Source: JASLDZ01 sp964242895 | GTDB taxonomy: Bacteria; Pseudomonadota; Alphaproteobacteria; Caulobacterales; Caulobacteraceae | Assembly (NCBI GenBank): GCA_964242895.1 | Contig: CAXTBN010000008.1 | Location: 1-64,000, forward strand | Reading direction: 5' to 3' | Length of the DNA: 64,000 nucleotides | In this document: piece by piece, positions 1-8,803 of the stretch | Layout of the letters: each line of letters starts with the position of its first letter | How positions within the stretch are numbered: the first letter of the stretch is position 1 | Position numbers and translations under genes: made by a program | The notes under the pieces: generated by a model | What the model was told of the DNA's origin: nothing | Database searches by the model: none | Seen by the model: only the letters and a program-made list of their open reading frames with translations

Positions 1-121
1 TCCTCCCCCATCCCCCGAGCGGCCCCGCCGCGTCGGGCGCCTCGGCGCGGCCACGCGGCCTCGACGCCCGCTCGCCCTCGCGCCTAGGGTGCGCCCAACG
101 ATACAGGGAGCGAGACACGCC

Positions 122-907
122 ATGGCCGTCACCGACATGTTCTCCGTGCGCGGCAGGGTCGCGCTGATCACGGGCGGCTCGCGCGGGATCGGGCGCATGA
201 TCGCCAAGGCGTTCGTGGACGACGGGGCGACCGTCTACATCTCCTCGCGCAAGGCCGACGCCTGCGAGGCCACCGCGCGCGAGCTGTCGGCCGGCGGCGG
301 GCGCTGCATCCCCCTGCCGCAGGACGTGTCCACCGTGGACGGCTGCCGGGCGCTGGCCGACGCCTTCAAGCGCGTCGAGCCCAAGCTCGACATCCTGCTC
401 AACAATGCGGGCGCGGCCTGGGGGGCGACGCTCGACGACTTCCCCGAGAGCGGCTGGGACAAGGTGGTCGACCTGAACATGAAGTCGCCCTTCTTCCTGA
501 CGCAGGCGCTGCTGGAGCCGCTGCGCGCGGCGGCCTCGGCCGAGCGGCCGGCCAAGGTGATCATGGTGGCCTCCATCGACGGGCAGCGGCCCAATCCGCA
601 GGAGACCTACAGCTACCAGGCTTCCAAGGCGGGGCTGATCCACCTGACGCGGCGGCTGGCGGCGCGGCTGATCGAGGAGAACATCTGCGTCAACGCCATC
701 GCGCCGGGCGCCTTCGCGTCGGAGATGAACCGGGTGGCGCGCGACCACGCCGAGGAGGTCTCCAAGCGCATCCCCGCCCGCCGCATCGGCCGCGACGAGG
801 ACATGCAGGCCGCCGCCCTCTACCTGGCCAGCCGCGCGGGCGACTACGTGGTCGGGAGCACGCTGACGGTGGACGGCGGCATCGTCTACGCCCAGGCGGG
901 CGTGTGA
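122..907 (+). CDS. SDR family NAD(P)-dependent oxidoreductase
   Basis: This is a classical short-chain dehydrogenase of 261 residues. The cofactor loop reads TGGSRGIG near residue 20, followed by the structural NNAG motif, the catalytic serine in VASIDG and the YxxxK pair in YSYQASKAG. The C-terminal VDGG motif is typical of FabG-like enzymes. I chose the ATG at 122 because gggag lies about 12 bases upstream; an in-frame GTG at 89 would add 11 residues with no typical SDR character. It is most similar in feel to 3-oxoacyl-ACP reductase or RhlG-type reductases, but the substrate cannot be told. The gene converges on the DUF72 gene, leaving only 6 bases between the stops. Confidence 0.9.
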   Translation: MAVTDMFSVRGRVALITGGSRGIGRMIAKAFVDDGATVYISSRKADACEATARELSAGGGRCIPLPQDVSTVDGCRALADAFKRVEPKLDILLNNAGAAWGATLDDFPESGWDKVVDLNMKSPFFLTQALLEPLRAAASAERPAKVIMVASIDGQRPNPQETYSYQASKAGLIHLTRRLAARLIEENICVNAIAPGAFASEMNRVARDHAEEVSKRIPARRIGRDEDMQAAALYLASRAGDYVVGSTLTVDGGIVYAQAGV

Positions 908-913
908 CGGCGC

Positions 914-1696
914 TCAGCCCAGGCGGGAGATCAGCGCCTGGGCTGCGGCGGGCGCGCGCACCTTGGCGCCGTTGATCATGAACACGAACACGTCGCGCTC
1001 GGCCTCGGGCGTCGGCGCGGACAGAAGCGGCGCTCCGGCCGGCGGGCGGCCCTGCGCCCAGCCGCGCGCCACCTCGGCCCAGCGGTCGAGCGCCGGGGCG
1101 TCGTACCCGGTCTCCACCTCCTCGCGGGCGTCCATCAGGCGGGCGTACGCGAACGAGGCGGTGAGGTCGGCGATCACCGGGCGCCCCTCCCCGTCGGCGA
1201 ACACCACCGCCGCGCCGGCGGCGCGCGCCATGTCGACGAACTCGGGCGTCTGGAACGAGGCGTGGCGCACCTCCACCGCGTGGCGGAGGGAGCGGCCGTC
1301 CACCTCCGGCGGGAGGAGCTTGAGGAAGGCGCCGAAGTCGGCCGCGTCGAACTTCTTGGTCGGCATGAACTGCCACAGCACGGGGCCGAGCTTGTCGCCC
1401 AGCTCGGCGAGGCCCTGGCCGAGGAAGCGGCTGATGGACTCGCCCGCGTCGGCCAGCACCTTGCGGTTGGTGCAGAACCGGCTGGCCTTGATGGAGAAGA
1501 CGAAGCCGTCGGGCGTCTCGTCGCGCCACTTGGCGAAGGTGGGAGGCTTGAAGGTGGAGTAGTATGTGCCGTTGACCTCGATGGCCGTCACCGACCGGCT
1601 GGCGAAGCCCAGCTCCTTCGCGTGGCTGAGCTTGTCCGGGTAGAACACGCCGCGCCACGGCTCGAAGGTCCACCCGCCGATCCCGACCCGGATCAT
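914..1696 (-). CDS. DUF72 (YecE-like) family protein
   Basis: The 260-residue product begins with the DUF72 signature IRVGIGGWTFEPWRGVFYP and carries the family's YYSTFKPPTFAKW segment, so it is a TIM-barrel-like DUF72 protein of normal length. Members are widespread and soluble, and their biochemical role is not established. The gene has its own ATG start at 1696 and diverges from the small membrane protein gene at 1785. Nothing in the neighbourhood points to a specific pathway. Confidence 0.88.
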   Translation of the reverse strand: MIRVGIGGWTFEPWRGVFYPDKLSHAKELGFASRSVTAIEVNGTYYSTFKPPTFAKWRDETPDGFVFSIKASRFCTNRKVLADAGESISRFLGQGLAELGDKLGPVLWQFMPTKKFDAADFGAFLKLLPPEVDGRSLRHAVEVRHASFQTPEFVDMARAAGAAVVFADGEGRPVIADLTASFAYARLMDAREEVETGYDAPALDRWAEVARGWAQGRPPAGAPLLSAPTPEAERDVFVFMINGAKVRAPAAAQALISRLG

Positions 1697-1784
1697 GCCC
1701 GTTCCTCCCCTGTCGCCGCCGCCCGCTCCGCTCTAGCGTGCCTGCGGTCGCGGCGGGAGACACCGCCGGCCCCAGGAGACGTCC

Positions 1785-2288
1785 ATGATCTCGTCCGACC
1801 CCGCCGCCCCGCCCGCCCCGCCGCTCGGCGCAGGGATCGCCATCACCGGCATCGTGGTCTTCGCCGTGGTGGCCTGGATCGTGGCCGCGACGCTCCTGAA
1901 GCTGCCGTCCTACGGCGCGGCGCTGCTGGTGGGCTGGTACTGGACCACCACCGGCCGCACCGACTTCCGCACCCTGCCGCCGGCGCTGATCGGCGCGGTG
2001 GTCGGGATCGGGGTCATCTGGCTGTTGCGCGGGCTGCTGGGCATGGGCGTGATCGGCGACGTGCTCGGAGTGCTGCTGTTCGCGGTGGTGATCCTGGCCG
2101 ACGTCATGCGCTGGATCCCCTGGGCGGTGAACGGCTGCACCCTGCTGTTCACCACCGTGATCGGCGTCCCGGCGATCATGGGACCCGCCAACTTCCTGGA
2201 GATGCTGGCGACCCTGTTCCTGGGCGCCGGCTGGTTCTTCCTGGTGGCCTTCCTCGCCGTCCGCTTCGCACCAAAGCCGGAGATCTGA
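1785..2288 (+). CDS. Hypothetical multi-pass inner membrane protein
   Basis: A 167-residue hydrophobic protein with about five or six predicted transmembrane stretches: residues around 17-40, 45-58, 68-88, 92-112, 122-138 and 145-165. The ATG at 1785 follows a caggag ribosome site at a good distance. It starts with an alanine/proline-rich cytoplasmic tail. I do not recognise the family and see no catalytic motif. It sits alone between a divergent DUF72 gene and the convergent gshA, so context does not help. Confidence 0.75.
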   Translation: MISSDPAAPPAPPLGAGIAITGIVVFAVVAWIVAATLLKLPSYGAALLVGWYWTTTGRTDFRTLPPALIGAVVGIGVIWLLRGLLGMGVIGDVLGVLLFAVVILADVMRWIPWAVNGCTLLFTTVIGVPAIMGPANFLEMLATLFLGAGWFFLVAFLAVRFAPKPEI

Positions 2289-2302
2289 GGCGCGCGCCTC
2301 TC

Positions 2303-3673
2303 TCAGGTCAGGGCGGACGCGGCGTAGATCGGGCGCACGTCGCGGCCCCACTCGCCCTCGTAGAGCTCCAGCCAGCGGTCGGCCTGGGTGCGGCCCGTCT
2401 CCGCGCTTTCGGCGAGCACGTCGAGCTGCGCGACGCCGGTGTCGGAGGTCTCGCGGGCGGCGAGGCCCTGCCGGGCGATGGCGACCACCTCGCGCGCCAC
2501 CTCCGCGAGCGACCGGCCGGCGACCTCCGCCTTGAGCCCCAGGCGCGCGGCGTCCAGGCGCAGGGCCTCGCGGTCCTCGCGCGTCCAGCCCTTGGCCACG
2601 TCCCAAGCGGCGGCCAGCGCGGCGGGGTCGTACAGCAGCCCCGCCCAGAACGCCGGCAGGGCGTCGAGGTGCGCTTGGCCGCCCATGTCTGCCCCGCGCA
2701 TCTCCAGGTAGGTCTTGAGCCGGACCTCGGGGAACAGCGTCGTGAGATGGTCCTCCCAGTCGTGCATCGTCGCCCGCTCGGCCGGCATCTCGGGCAGCTC
2801 GCCGGCCATGAAGGCGCGGAACGAACGGCCCGACAGGTCGACGTAGCGGCCGTCGCGCTTGACGAAGTACATGGGCACGTCGAGCGCGTAGTTCGCGTAG
2901 GCCTCGAAGCCGAAGCCCTCCTCGAACACGAAGCCCAGCAGGCCCGTGCGGTCGGGATCGGTGTCGGTCCACACGCGGGCCCGCGTCGACAGCCAGCCGG
3001 AGGGCTTCCCCTCGACGAAGGGCGAGTTGGCGAACAGGGCGGTGGCCAGCGGCTGCAGCGCCAGGGACACCCGGAACTTGGCCACCATGTCGGCCTCGCT
3101 GGCGAAGTCGAGGTTGGCCTGCACGGTGCAGGTGCGCAGCATCATGTCGAGGCCGAGCCCGCCGACCTTGGGCATGTAGCTGCGCATGATGTCGTAGCGC
3201 GCCTTGGGCATGACGGGCACGTCCTCGCGACGCCACAGGGGATCGTGGCCCAGCCCCGCGAAGCCTACGCCCAGCTCGCGGCCGAGCTCGCCGCACTCCT
3301 CCAGGTGGCGTCCGGTCTCGGCGGCGATCGCGTCCAGGCTGTCGAGGGGCGCGCCGGAGAGCTCGAACTGGCCGCCGGGCTCCAGGCTGAGGTTGGCCCC
3401 GCCGCGCTTGGCCCCGATCAGCATGTGTCCGTGGCGGTTCTCCTCGTAGTCGCCGCGCCAGCCGAACCGCTCGAAGCCTTCCAGCAGGGCGTGGACGCCG
3501 CCGGGGCCGTCGTAGGCCGGGCGGCTCGGCTCGCCGTCGCCGGTGCGGAACAGGAGCTTCTCGTGCTCCGCGCCGACGCGGTGCTCGCCGCGCGGCTTGC
3601 AGCCGGCGGCGAGGTGGGCGGCGAGGTCGACGAACTCCAGCGGACGCGCGTCGTCCGCCGCCTGGCCGTCCAT
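2303..3673 (-). CDS. gshA: Glutamate-cysteine ligase, plant/alphaproteobacterial type
   Basis: This enzyme makes gamma-glutamylcysteine, the first step of glutathione synthesis, in the cytoplasm. The 456-residue length matches the plant-type (class 3) ligase. Visible family blocks are GAEHEKLLFR near residue 34, the LSLEPGGQFELSG substrate-binding segment, and the MLRTCTVQANLDF block, which contains the conserved Cys-x-x-Gln-x-Asn. The start is an ATG at 3673. It is a single-gene unit, convergent with the membrane protein gene; gshB is not in the window. Confidence 0.95.
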   Translation of the reverse strand: MDGQAADDARPLEFVDLAAHLAAGCKPRGEHRVGAEHEKLLFRTGDGEPSRPAYDGPGGVHALLEGFERFGWRGDYEENRHGHMLIGAKRGGANLSLEPGGQFELSGAPLDSLDAIAAETGRHLEECGELGRELGVGFAGLGHDPLWRREDVPVMPKARYDIMRSYMPKVGGLGLDMMLRTCTVQANLDFASEADMVAKFRVSLALQPLATALFANSPFVEGKPSGWLSTRARVWTDTDPDRTGLLGFVFEEGFGFEAYANYALDVPMYFVKRDGRYVDLSGRSFRAFMAGELPEMPAERATMHDWEDHLTTLFPEVRLKTYLEMRGADMGGQAHLDALPAFWAGLLYDPAALAAAWDVAKGWTREDREALRLDAARLGLKAEVAGRSLAEVAREVVAIARQGLAARETSDTGVAQLDVLAESAETGRTQADRWLELYEGEWGRDVRPIYAASALT

Positions 3674-3841
3674 GTCCGATCGCCCCCGTCACGCCGAGAC
3701 GGCGTCGGCGGGCGACATAGGCGGGCTTCGCCGCGTGCTCAAGGGCTGGAACCGCGCCGGTTGCAGTCGTCGACAGGCTGCGCCGTGAGCCCATCGCGTC
3801 GAAGCGCGTTGCCCCGTCTCAGCGAGTGGCGGAGGTGCGTG

Positions 3842-5107
3842 ATGGCGGTGTCGAGACGGGACGTGATCACGGTCGCGGCGACAGGGAGCGCGCTCGTGGC
3901 CGGAGCGGCGGCGGCGCAGACCGCAGGCGGCCCCGGCCGCCCGGCGAGCGCCGGCCCGCCCGCCACGCCCAAGCCGCCGATCGAAGGCAAGACGGGCGCT
4001 CCCATCCTCGGCCAAGCCAACCCGGCGCGCGAGGCGGAGGCGCCCGACACGCTGGCGCCGCCGAAGACCGACCATGGCACCACGCCCAACCTCAAGTGGT
4101 CGTTCACCGACAGCCACATGCGTCTCGAGGAGGGCGGCTGGGCGCGCCAGACCACCATCCGCGAGCTGCCGGTCTCCAAGGAGATGGCCGGCGTCAACAT
4201 GCGGCTGAAGACGGACGTCGTCCGCGAGCTGCACTGGCACAAGGAGGCGGAGTGGTCCTACATCCTGAAGGGCCGCGCGCGGATCACCGCCGTCGACGGG
4301 GACGGCCGGACCTTCGTCGACGACGTGGGCGAGGGTGACCTCTGGTACTTCCCGGGCGGCACGCCGCACTCGATCCAGGGGCTTGAGGGGCCGGAGGACG
4401 GGGTCGAGTTCCTGCTGGTGTTCGACGACGGAAACTTCTCCGAGGACTCCACCTTCCTCATCACCGACTGGTTCGCGCACACGCCCAAGGAGGTGCTGGC
4501 GAAGAACTTCGGCGTGCCCGAGAGCACGTTCGACCCCGTGCCGCAGAAGGAGCTCTACATCTTCCCCGCCGCCCCGGCCTCGCCGACGCTGGCCGGCGAC
4601 ACCCTGCGCGGCGAGGGCAAGGTGCCGGAGACCTTCAGCCACCGCATGACCGCGCAGGCGCCCTTCTTCACCTCCAAGAGCGGCACGGTGCGGGTCACCG
4701 ACACGCGCCAGTTCCCCGTCTCGCGCACGATCTCGGCGGCGCTGGTCGAGCTGGAGCCCGGCGGCCTGCGCGAGCTGCATTGGCACGGCAACAGCGACGA
4801 GTGGCAGTACTGGATCGAGGGCCAGGGCCGCATGACCGTGTTCGGCTCCGAGTCCAAGGCGCGCACCTTCGACTACCAGCCGGGCGACGTCGGCTACGTG
4901 CCGCGCGCGCAGGGCCACTACATCGAGAACACGGGCACGACGAAGCTGAAGTACCTGGAGGTGTTCCGCGCGCCGCTCTACTCGGACTTCTCGCTGAAGC
5001 AGTGGATGGCGCTGACCCCGCACCAGCTCGTGCAGTCGCACCTGAAGATCGACCGCGCCGTGATCGACGGCCTGCCGCCGAAGAAGCAACCGGTGACGGG
5101 CGCGTGA
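3842..5107 (+). CDS. Tat-exported bicupin oxalate decarboxylase
   Basis: The 421-residue protein is a two-domain cupin of the OxdC/OxdD family, which converts oxalate to formate and CO2 using manganese. Each cupin has its metal motif: HWHKEAEW at residues 131-138 with a distal His near 176, and HWHGNSDEW at 313-321. The lid between them reads SEDST at 200-204, close to the SENST lid of Bacillus OxdC, whose glutamate is needed for decarboxylation rather than oxidation. The N-terminus SRRDVITVAATG followed by a hydrophobic stretch and AAAQT is a twin-arginine signal, so it should fold in the cytoplasm and be exported to the periplasm. The ATG at 3842 has ggaggt upstream; the open frame extends further 5' but without family sequence. 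Confidence 0.92.
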   Translation: MAVSRRDVITVAATGSALVAGAAAAQTAGGPGRPASAGPPATPKPPIEGKTGAPILGQANPAREAEAPDTLAPPKTDHGTTPNLKWSFTDSHMRLEEGGWARQTTIRELPVSKEMAGVNMRLKTDVVRELHWHKEAEWSYILKGRARITAVDGDGRTFVDDVGEGDLWYFPGGTPHSIQGLEGPEDGVEFLLVFDDGNFSEDSTFLITDWFAHTPKEVLAKNFGVPESTFDPVPQKELYIFPAAPASPTLAGDTLRGEGKVPETFSHRMTAQAPFFTSKSGTVRVTDTRQFPVSRTISAALVELEPGGLRELHWHGNSDEWQYWIEGQGRMTVFGSESKARTFDYQPGDVGYVPRAQGHYIENTGTTKLKYLEVFRAPLYSDFSLKQWMALTPHQLVQSHLKIDRAVIDGLPPKKQPVTGA

Positions 5108-5108
5108 C

Positions 5109-5870
5109 CTAGCTCCAACGCCAATCGCCCAGCGCCGCCTGCCACAGGGTCAGGGCGCTGATGGCGGCGGTGTCGGCGCGCAGGATGCGCGGGCCGAGCG
5201 TCACCGCCGTGGCGAACGGCAGGGCGCGGATCGCGGCGCGCTCCTCGGGCGCGAAGCCGCCCTCCGGGCCGATCAGCACGGCCCAGGGTCCCGGCTCCGC
5301 CTCGCGCAGCGCCTCCAGCGCGGGCGTGGCGCGGCCGGAGCCGCCGCCCCACTCGGCCGAGGCGTCGTCACCCGCTTCGTCGCAGTACATCAGCCGGCGA
5401 CCCGGCTCCCAGTCGGCCAGCACCTTCTCCAGCCGCCGCGGCTCGGCGACGGCGGGCACGTCGAGCCGGCCCGTCTGCTCGCTCGCCTCCGCAGCGATGG
5501 CCTGCAGGCGGTCGACGCGCGTGTGGTCGGCGTTGGTGCGGCGGGTGAGCACGGGGCGGACGCGGCGGCAGCCGAGCTCGGCCGCCTTCTCCACGATGGT
5601 CTCCAGCCGCGAGCGCTTCACGAGCGCGATCAGGAGGTCGAGGTCCGGCCCGGTCTCCTGCGCACGCACCTGACCGTCGACCGCCAGCACCGTCTCGCGC
5701 CGCCCGACCTCCGCGAGCGTGGCGCGCCACTCGCCGTCGCGACCGTTAAACAGGTCCACCGCCTCGCCCGGCTGCAGGCGCATCACCACCGTCAGGTAGC
5801 GCGCCTGCTCGGGCGGGAGACGGATGCGCGCGCCGGGCGTTAGGTCGTCGGGAACGTGCAGGCGGATCAT
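5109..5870 (-). CDS. rsmE: 16S rRNA m3U1498 methyltransferase RsmE
   Basis: RsmE methylates N3 of U1498 in the decoding region of 16S rRNA using SAM. The 253-residue product has the N-terminal PUA-like part (IRLHVPDDL through residue 70) and a C-terminal SPOUT domain with the GPEGGF knot motif and the LGPRILRADTA loop that forms the SAM pocket. The length is typical. It starts at an ATG at 5870 and converges on the cupin gene, with one base between the stops. It is divergent from ppk2 with only about 30 bases between the start codons. Confidence 0.95.
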   Translation of the reverse strand: MIRLHVPDDLTPGARIRLPPEQARYLTVVMRLQPGEAVDLFNGRDGEWRATLAEVGRRETVLAVDGQVRAQETGPDLDLLIALVKRSRLETIVEKAAELGCRRVRPVLTRRTNADHTRVDRLQAIAAEASEQTGRLDVPAVAEPRRLEKVLADWEPGRRLMYCDEAGDDASAEWGGGSGRATPALEALREAEPGPWAVLIGPEGGFAPEERAAIRALPFATAVTLGPRILRADTAAISALTLWQAALGDWRWS

Positions 5871-5900
5871 GGGACCGCCTCATCGCGCGCGCGGAGCGGC

Positions 5901-6689
5901 ATGGGCAAGCATCACGAGAGCGACCACGACGACGAGGCGGAACGCTACCCGGCGAGGCTGGCCGCCCTGCAGCTTCAGCTGGTGCGCTTCCAGCAGGCCG
6001 CGCAGGCGTCGGGCGAACGCGTGGTCGTGGTGCTGGAGGGCCGCGACGGCGCCGGCAAGGACGGCACGATCCGCCGGATCGCCGAGCACCTCTCCAACCG
6101 CATCACGCGGATCGTCGCCCTGCCCAAGCCCGGCGAGCGCGAGCGGACCTCCTGGTACCTGCAGCGCTACGCGGCCCATCTGCCGGCGGCGGGCGAGCTC
6201 GTGATCTTCAACCGCTCCTGGTACAACCGGGCGGGCGTCGAGGTGGTGATGGACTTCTCCACCCCCGCCGAGCAGGCCGAGTTCCTCCGCGACGCTCCTG
6301 ACTTCGAGCGCATGCTGGTGGAGAGCGGGATCAAGCTCGCCAAGTACTGGCTCGACATCTCCAAGGATGAGCAGGCCGAGCGGCTGACCGCGCGGCGCAA
6401 CGACCCGCTGAAGGCGCTCAAGGTCAGCGACCTGGACGGCGTGGCCCAGGCCAAGTGGGACGCCTACACCGCCGCCCGCGACCTGATGCTTCAGCGCACC
6501 TCCACCGCCGTCGCGCCCTGGACCTGCGTGCGCGGCGACCACAAGAAACCCGCCCGCCTGGCCGTGATCGCCGACCTGCTGCGCCGCGTCGCTCCGCCCG
6601 AGGTGGCCCGCGACGTGGCCGACGCCGACCCGGACGTGCTCTTCACCTTCACGCCCGCCGCCCTGACCGACGGCCGGCTGGCCCGCTGA
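5901..6689 (+). CDS. ppk2: Polyphosphate kinase 2 family protein
   Basis: PPK2 enzymes transfer phosphate between inorganic polyphosphate and nucleotides. The 262-residue single-domain protein has the Walker A loop EGRDGAGKDG (residues 46-55), the Walker B-like FNRSWYNRAG and the lid segment ending RRNDPLKALKVSDLD. The N-terminus is short and charged (HHESDHDDE). The ATG at 5901 has gcggag upstream; a GTG at 5856 would overlap the rsmE start and adds no family sequence. Whether it prefers ADP, GDP or AMP cannot be read from sequence alone. Confidence 0.9.
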   Translation: MGKHHESDHDDEAERYPARLAALQLQLVRFQQAAQASGERVVVVLEGRDGAGKDGTIRRIAEHLSNRITRIVALPKPGERERTSWYLQRYAAHLPAAGELVIFNRSWYNRAGVEVVMDFSTPAEQAEFLRDAPDFERMLVESGIKLAKYWLDISKDEQAERLTARRNDPLKALKVSDLDGVAQAKWDAYTAARDLMLQRTSTAVAPWTCVRGDHKKPARLAVIADLLRRVAPPEVARDVADADPDVLFTFTPAALTDGRLAR

Positions 6690-6714
6690 TCCCGGCCCGC
6701 TGAGGAGCCCCGCC

Positions 6715-7707
6715 ATGAACTACGTCAACCTCGGCCGCTCGGGCCTGAAGGTCTCGCGCCTGTGCCTCGGCTGCATGACCTACGGCGACAAGAGCTGGCG
6801 CGACTGGATCCTGCCCTACGACGAGGCGCTGCCCTTCTTCCGCAAGGCGGTGGAGGCCGGGATCACCTTCTTCGACACCGCCGACATCTACTCCTACGGC
6901 GCGAGCGAGGAGGTCACCGGCCGCGCGCTGCTCAGCCTCAAGCCGCGCGACGAGCTCGTGATCGCCACCAAGGTGTTCAACCCCATGAGCGAGGACCCCA
7001 ACGACCGGGGCCTCTCGCGCAAGCACATCCTGGCCAGCATCGACCGGAGCCTGAAGCGGCTCGGGACCGACTACGTTGACCTCTACCAGATCCACCGCTT
7101 CGACCCGCGCACGCCGATCGAGGAGACCATGGAGGCGCTGCACGACGTCGTGAAGGCGGGGAAGGCCCGCTACATCGGCGCGTCGAGCATGTGGGCCTGG
7201 CAGTTCGCCAAGATGCAGGCGTCGGCGGCGCGTCACAACCACACCCAGTTCGTCTCCATGCAGCCGCAGTACAACCTCGTCTACCGCGAGGAGGAGCGCG
7301 AGATGCTGCCCCTGTGCCTGGACCAGGGCGTCGGCGTGATCCCCTGGAGCCCGCTCGCGCGCGGCTTCCTCGCCGGCGACCGCCGGCGTGGAACGAAGGC
7401 GGCCGGCGCCGGGCCGACGCTGCGCTCCAACACCGACGAATTCGCCACCAAGCTGTACTACGAGGACAGCGACTTCGACGTGGCCGATGCGGTGAGCGCG
7501 GTGGCCGAGGCGAGGGGCGTGCCGAACATGCAGGTGGCGCTGGCCTGGGTGCTCTCGAAGCCTGGGGTGAGCTCACCCATCATCGGCGCCTCCAAGCTCC
7601 CCCACCTCGACGACGCCCTGGCCGCACTCGAGCTCAAGCTGGAGCCGGAGGAAATCGCCAAGCTGGAGGCGCCCTACCGGCCCAAGCCGGTGAACGACCA
7701 CGCCTGA
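6715..7707 (+). CDS. Aldo/keto reductase
   Basis: This 330-residue NADPH-dependent oxidoreductase carries the full AKR tetrad: Asp54, Tyr59, Lys86 and His127 (in FFDTADIY, IATKV and YQIHRFD). The N-terminus NYVNLGRSGLKVSRLCLG is typical of the YajO/YghZ-like group, which often acts on sugars or reactive aldehydes. A tgagga ribosome site precedes the ATG. It follows ppk2 by 25 bases and may share its transcript. The substrate is unknown. Confidence 0.92.
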   Translation: MNYVNLGRSGLKVSRLCLGCMTYGDKSWRDWILPYDEALPFFRKAVEAGITFFDTADIYSYGASEEVTGRALLSLKPRDELVIATKVFNPMSEDPNDRGLSRKHILASIDRSLKRLGTDYVDLYQIHRFDPRTPIEETMEALHDVVKAGKARYIGASSMWAWQFAKMQASAARHNHTQFVSMQPQYNLVYREEEREMLPLCLDQGVGVIPWSPLARGFLAGDRRRGTKAAGAGPTLRSNTDEFATKLYYEDSDFDVADAVSAVAEARGVPNMQVALAWVLSKPGVSSPIIGASKLPHLDDALAALELKLEPEEIAKLEAPYRPKPVNDHA

Positions 7708-7710
7708 CGA

Positions 7711-7977
7711 TCAGCGCGGGCTCGCCGTGGCGGTGGGCGCGCAGGCGGGACCGCACTTGGACAGCGCCGTGGCGAGCTTCTGCTGCGTCACGCGCAGCTC
7801 CAGGCGGATGAGGTAGGCCTGGGCGTCGGCGCGCTCGGTCTCCTCCTCCAGCTTGACCTTGTATAGGTCGCGGGCGTCTTGCGCCGCCTTCAGCCGGACG
7901 GAGCAGGGCTCGGCCTTGGCGGCGGGCGCGGGCGGGGCGGCCAGGGCGGCGATAAGGGCCAGGAGCGGGAGCGGCAT
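7711..7977 (-). CDS. Small secreted coiled-coil protein, hypothetical
   Basis: The 88-residue product starts with a probable signal peptide (MPLPLLALIAALAAPPAPAA, cleaved before KAEP). The rest is helical and charged, with two or three heptad-like turns around residues 30-68 and cysteines near both ends (EPCS and KCGPAC), which could make disulphides in the periplasm. The family is not recognised. It lies 3 bases downstream of the exported methyltransferase-like gene on the same strand, so the two are probably co-transcribed. Confidence 0.6.
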   Translation of the reverse strand: MPLPLLALIAALAAPPAPAAKAEPCSVRLKAAQDARDLYKVKLEEETERADAQAYLIRLELRVTQQKLATALSKCGPACAPTATASPR

Positions 7978-7980
7978 CGG

Positions 7981-8736
7981 TCAGGGCTTCCGGAAGCGGA
8001 GGACGAACTGGTCGGTGTCGCGGTTCAGCTCGCGGTCGAACACCATCTTGGTGCGGTCGTCTTTCGGGTTGCGCAGGAAGTCGGCCTCTCCGTCGAGCAC
8101 GAAGCCCGCGGCCGTGACCTCCGCCTTCACCCGGTCCTCGTCGATGCGGTGCAGGCTCAGGAGCACGTCGTCGCCGGCCCCCGGCTTGGCCGCGTGGTCG
8201 ACCACGAAGAACACGCCGCCCGACTTGAGCGCGGAGAACACGGCGGCGTTGAACGGCGCGCGGCCGGCGCGCAGGTCGTGGTAGTTCTGCGTGGTCCAGA
8301 CCAGGTCCATGGGCTCGGGCAGGCCCAGGCCGAAGGGCGAGCCGCCTGGCGAGTACCGCACGTTGGCGTAGGCCGGGTCGGCGGCGAGCTCCTTGGACTG
8401 CGCGGCCCGCGGCTCGCCGAACGGCAGGGTGTAGACCTTGCCCGTCGGCCCCACGGCCTTGGAGAGCAGGCGTGTGTAGTAGCCGTTGCCGGGGATCAGC
8501 TCGGCCACCACCATGCCCGGATGCACGCCGGCGAAGGCCAGCGTCTCCGCCGGTTTGCGGCGATCGTCGCGGAAACGGTCCTTGGCGGGGCGGCCAGGGT
8601 CGGCCACCGCCGCGGCGATGGCGGCCGACGGCGGCGCAACGGGGGCCGCGACGGGCGTCGGCGCCTGGGCGGCCGCGGGCGTCGCCGCCAGGGCGCAAGC
8701 GAGCAGCAGGGCGGAGGTTCGCAGGCGGTGGATCAT
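7981..8736 (-). CDS. Exported class I SAM-methyltransferase-like protein
   Basis: The 251-residue protein has a clear Sec signal peptide (hydrophobic residues 8-20, then TPAAAQA). An Ala/Pro linker follows to about residue 45. The main domain has a methyltransferase-like fold: a motif I counterpart at VVAELIPGNGYYTRLL, a FFVVDHAAKPG strand and a DGEADFLRNP segment. This matches the COG4798-type predicted methyltransferases, many of which are exported. A SAM-dependent reaction in the periplasm would be unusual, so the activity is uncertain. It starts with an ATG at 8736 and precedes the small secreted coiled-coil protein in an apparent two-gene unit. Confidence 0.82.
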   Translation of the reverse strand: MIHRLRTSALLLACALAATPAAAQAPTPVAAPVAPPSAAIAAAVADPGRPAKDRFRDDRRKPAETLAFAGVHPGMVVAELIPGNGYYTRLLSKAVGPTGKVYTLPFGEPRAAQSKELAADPAYANVRYSPGGSPFGLGLPEPMDLVWTTQNYHDLRAGRAPFNAAVFSALKSGGVFFVVDHAAKPGAGDDVLLSLHRIDEDRVKAEVTAAGFVLDGEADFLRNPKDDRTKMVFDRELNRDTDQFVLRFRKP

Positions 8737-8803
8737 CGGCGCTCCCGAGGTGGCGCGGCCACGCTACGACGTCCGGAGGCGCGGACGCCAGGGACGAGGC
8801 GGA

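Noticed and set aside
1..121. Possible gene end or promoter in the first 121 bases
   Set aside because: No frame with family sequence and no clear promoter; only a cctagg element at 83-88 is seen, too far from the start at 122.
690..3794. A very long open frame on the minus strand across gshA, the membrane protein and the DUF72 gene
   Set aside because: It is an Arg/Ala/Gly-rich shadow frame caused by high GC; the real genes in the other frames have clear family motifs.
1262..3841. An upstream extension of the cupin gene frame
   Set aside because: The frame stays open by GC bias, but the sequence before the Tat signal at 3842 is low-complexity and antisense to gshA and DUF72.
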